This document shows positions 62,349-64,000 of a stretch of DNA of 64,000 nucleotides, one piece after another. How positions within the stretch are numbered: the first letter of the stretch is position 1; each line of letters starts with the position of its first letter. The notes under the pieces were generated by a model. That model had not been told where the DNA came from. It saw only the letters and a program-made list of their open reading frames with translations, and searched no databases. The position numbers and the translations under genes were made by a program. The stretch comes from Candidatus Electrothrix rattekaaiensis (GTDB taxonomy: Bacteria; Desulfobacterota; Desulfobulbia; Desulfobulbales; Desulfobulbaceae). The stretch is from assembly GCA_032595675.1 (NCBI GenBank), contig JAVQMD010000001.1, positions 1,086,640-1,150,639 on the forward strand, given 5' to 3'.

Positions 62349-63791
62349 TCACTCCCCAGGCAACGTAACCGTAAAAGTAGTCCCCACCCCTTCCTCACTC
62401 TCAACCGCGATATCCCCACCATGCTGCTCCACAATATTCTTGGTGATAGCCAGTCCCAGTCCAGTACCTCGATTTTTATCAGTAAAGAAGGGGATAAAGA
62501 TCTGCTCCAGTTTTTCCGGCGGCATACCGGCTCCGGTGTCGGTGATTGCCAGCGAGATGCCTTTAGGCCCTGTAAAGGTTCGAACCGTTAATTTGCCGCC
62601 CTCGGGCATGGCATGGATGGCGTTGAAAACGATATTGAGCAGCACTTGATAAATCTGATCCTCGTCCATAGCGCATTCAGGCAGCTCTGGATCCATTTCA
62701 TCAATCAGTTCAATATGTTTATCGCTGAACTCGACGTCCATGAACAAAGCCAAGCGCTGCACAAGGCGATTAAAGGAACCAGATGCCTTGGTCGGGGTTT
62801 TAGGTCGGGCAAAGTCGAGAAATTCCCGGACAATACCGTCCAGTCGGGTCGTCTCATCGACAATAATTTGAGAGAGATGTTCATTACCCGGTGCCAGCTT
62901 GGCTAACCTCTTGCCGAGGATTTCCGCTGTGGAGCGGACAATACCCAAGGGGTTCTTGATTTCATGGGAAACCGAGGCGATCATCTTGCCCAGCACCGCC
63001 AGTCGTTGGGCCTCGTGCAGCTGTTTTTCTAATTCCCGCCGTTCCTCAGCCCGAGCCTCCATGATCCGGTTGGCCCGAATTACAATGGCACTCAAAACTG
63101 CGAATAAGATGCCCATAACGGTCAAAGAGAGCAGCAGCACCCTGAACTGCAAGGAAACCACCGCTTCAAGATCCTCTGACAGATCTTTGACCACTAGGAT
63201 AACGCCCATAATCTCGCCGGAACGATCACCCACCCGTCGCTCCTGCCGAAAAGGGACATAGGTTTTGAGGGTGCAGAACATGGGGGAAGCACCGGGCAGC
63301 AGATTGAGCATGGACCCATTGGAGATTAACACAGAGGTGCTTTCTCCGGTCAGGGCTTTCTTGTATTCAATACCGCCGATATTCTTTTTGCCCACCAAGG
63401 CTGCATCCGTTGAATACGAGACGATATTTTCACGGGAATCAAAGATGGTCACCGCTTCGATATTCATACCTCGGGTGATGTTATGCACCATCTGATCCAG
63501 CAGTTCAAACTGGGTGTCATCGGAAAGCGCGATACGTCCGAAGCGAATAACTGTGGGAATGACAAAGCTATGAAAAACCTGACGATTCAGGTTCTCGGCA
63601 AACATGCGGGAATAGCTTTCGCTCCGATTCAGCATGGTGTCTCGGGCATTATTGGAAAAACTCCAGGTTAAAACAAAGGAGGCCACCAAGATGACAAAGA
63701 GCGAGGTGAAGGAGAAGTATTTTACTAGGGCAAAGGGCTGTACCCCTCGCTGTTCTTCAGGCTTCCAGGACGGATCAGGTTGTTCGTTCAT
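62349..63791 (-). CDS. Membrane sensor histidine kinase
   Basis: 480 aa. Two membrane helices (about 27-48 and 220-243) flank a periplasmic sensor of about 170 residues with a Cache-like pattern (FDSRENIVSYSTDAALVGKKNIGG). HisKA follows with MIASVSHEIKNPLGIVRSTAEIL and phospho-acceptor His276. The ATPase domain has NIVFNAIHAM, ITDTGAGMPPEKLEQIFIPF and GTGLGLAITKNI. The layout resembles ZraS/NtrB-like kinases that pair with sigma-54 regulators, but no regulator lies in the window. It may be the gene just beyond the window end. It is followed directly by hepT-mntA. Confidence 0.87.
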   Translation of the reverse strand: MNEQPDPSWKPEEQRGVQPFALVKYFSFTSLFVILVASFVLTWSFSNNARDTMLNRSESYSRMFAENLNRQVFHSFVIPTVIRFGRIALSDDTQFELLDQMVHNITRGMNIEAVTIFDSRENIVSYSTDAALVGKKNIGGIEYKKALTGESTSVLISNGSMLNLLPGASPMFCTLKTYVPFRQERRVGDRSGEIMGVILVVKDLSEDLEAVVSLQFRVLLLSLTVMGILFAVLSAIVIRANRIMEARAEERRELEKQLHEAQRLAVLGKMIASVSHEIKNPLGIVRSTAEILGKRLAKLAPGNEHLSQIIVDETTRLDGIVREFLDFARPKTPTKASGSFNRLVQRLALFMDVEFSDKHIELIDEMDPELPECAMDEDQIYQVLLNIVFNAIHAMPEGGKLTVRTFTGPKGISLAITDTGAGMPPEKLEQIFIPFFTDKNRGTGLGLAITKNIVEQHGGDIAVESEEGVGTTFTVTLPGE

Positions 63792-63945
63792 AGGAGTCGT
63801 CTGCTACGAGTTCAAGGTAGTGCCTGATTTTTTCATGCTTTCCGGTGAGTAGGATAACGGGATCAGACGGTAATACCAGAATAGTAAACGCTGAGGCGGC
63901 GGATTACCAGTAAAAAGGCTGATAAGGCCTGTTACATGGAAAGGT

Positions 63946-64000
63946 TTACTCTGTCTGCTCTTGTCGTAATTGAACCGGCACAAGCCCGCGCACGGAATTG
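63946..64000 (-). CDS. 3' end of a gene that begins beyond the window (tentative)
   Basis: The minus strand reads 17 codons (NSVRGLVPVQLRQEQTE) into a TAA at 63948-63946. It is too short for identification. An AGGC/GCCT hairpin with T5 follows at about 63930-63911 and may end this transcript before the kinase gene. Confidence 0.25.
   Translation of the reverse strand, partial: NSVRGLVPVQLRQEQTE

Overview
The window looks like a chromosomal segment of a Desulfobacterota bacterium of the Desulfobulbales type; a cable-bacterium relative is possible but unproven. This placement is inference from gene content: a PilR/PilS-type two-component pair, the rSAM/selenodomain-associated glycosyltransferase pair, a fused AccA-AccD carboxyltransferase, SulP, a GlcF-type Fe-S protein, SAP-type small proteins, and many palindromic (REP/BIME-like) repeats. 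No rRNA is present. There is one tRNA (Lys-CTT) and no CRISPR array.

Layout. 1-6.5 kb is an accessory region: a REP-associated (RayT) transposase, then a 1702-aa secreted RHS/YD-repeat protein carrying a c-di-GMP-I (GEMM-I)-like riboswitch in its leader. The RHS gene is bracketed by two same-orientation copies of a palindromic repeat. 6.7-9.0 kb holds a membrane GAF-like protein, a small coupled protein and a trypsin-fold protein that lacks catalytic His and Ser. 9.1-13.2 kb has two rSAM-associated glycosyltransferases, a UPF0280 protein, a MazEF-like toxin-antitoxin pair and a UDP-glucuronate epimerase. 13.2-22.4 kb is mostly housekeeping: class II aldolase, SulP, a frameshifted tatC, pilR/pilS and murA. 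22.7-24.1 kb encodes a triple-DUF1161 secreted protein and a lipoprotein.

24.1-29.4 kb is a minus-strand run corC-lnt-(AP2-like protein)-prfB-glcF; prfB carries the classical +1 programmed frameshift. 29.7-33.5 kb carries accC and a fused accA-accD gene for malonyl-CoA synthesis. 33.6-35.6 kb is a small accessory patch behind tRNA-Lys: a DUF3800 protein, then a strongly structured leader in front of a 25-aa leader ORF coupled to a 74-aa protein. A secreted M12B-like metalloprotease (35.9-38.2 kb) shares a Kre9/KNH-like domain with the RHS protein.

38.3-46.9 kb is a defence and stability island: type I restriction-modification (hsdR-M-S), HicAB flanked by ~0.4-kb direct repeats, a broken hicB copy, an orphan AbrB-type antitoxin and a pRiA4b-like fragment. 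46.1-48.5 kb pairs an orphan ParA ATPase with a CHAD (polyphosphate-binding) protein. The remainder holds a SAP-domain protein, bifunctional CbiET (cobalamin), a SNF2 helicase, a giant coiled-coil OmpA-family protein with a 114-nt tandem repeat, GlgB, a HepT/MntA toxin-antitoxin pair and a sensor histidine kinase.

The best candidates for something undescribed are the multi-hairpin leader at 35.0-35.2 kb, the ParA-CHAD pair as a possible polyphosphate-granule positioning system, the AP2-like protein in the lnt-prfB operon, and the GEMM-I-controlled RHS protein.
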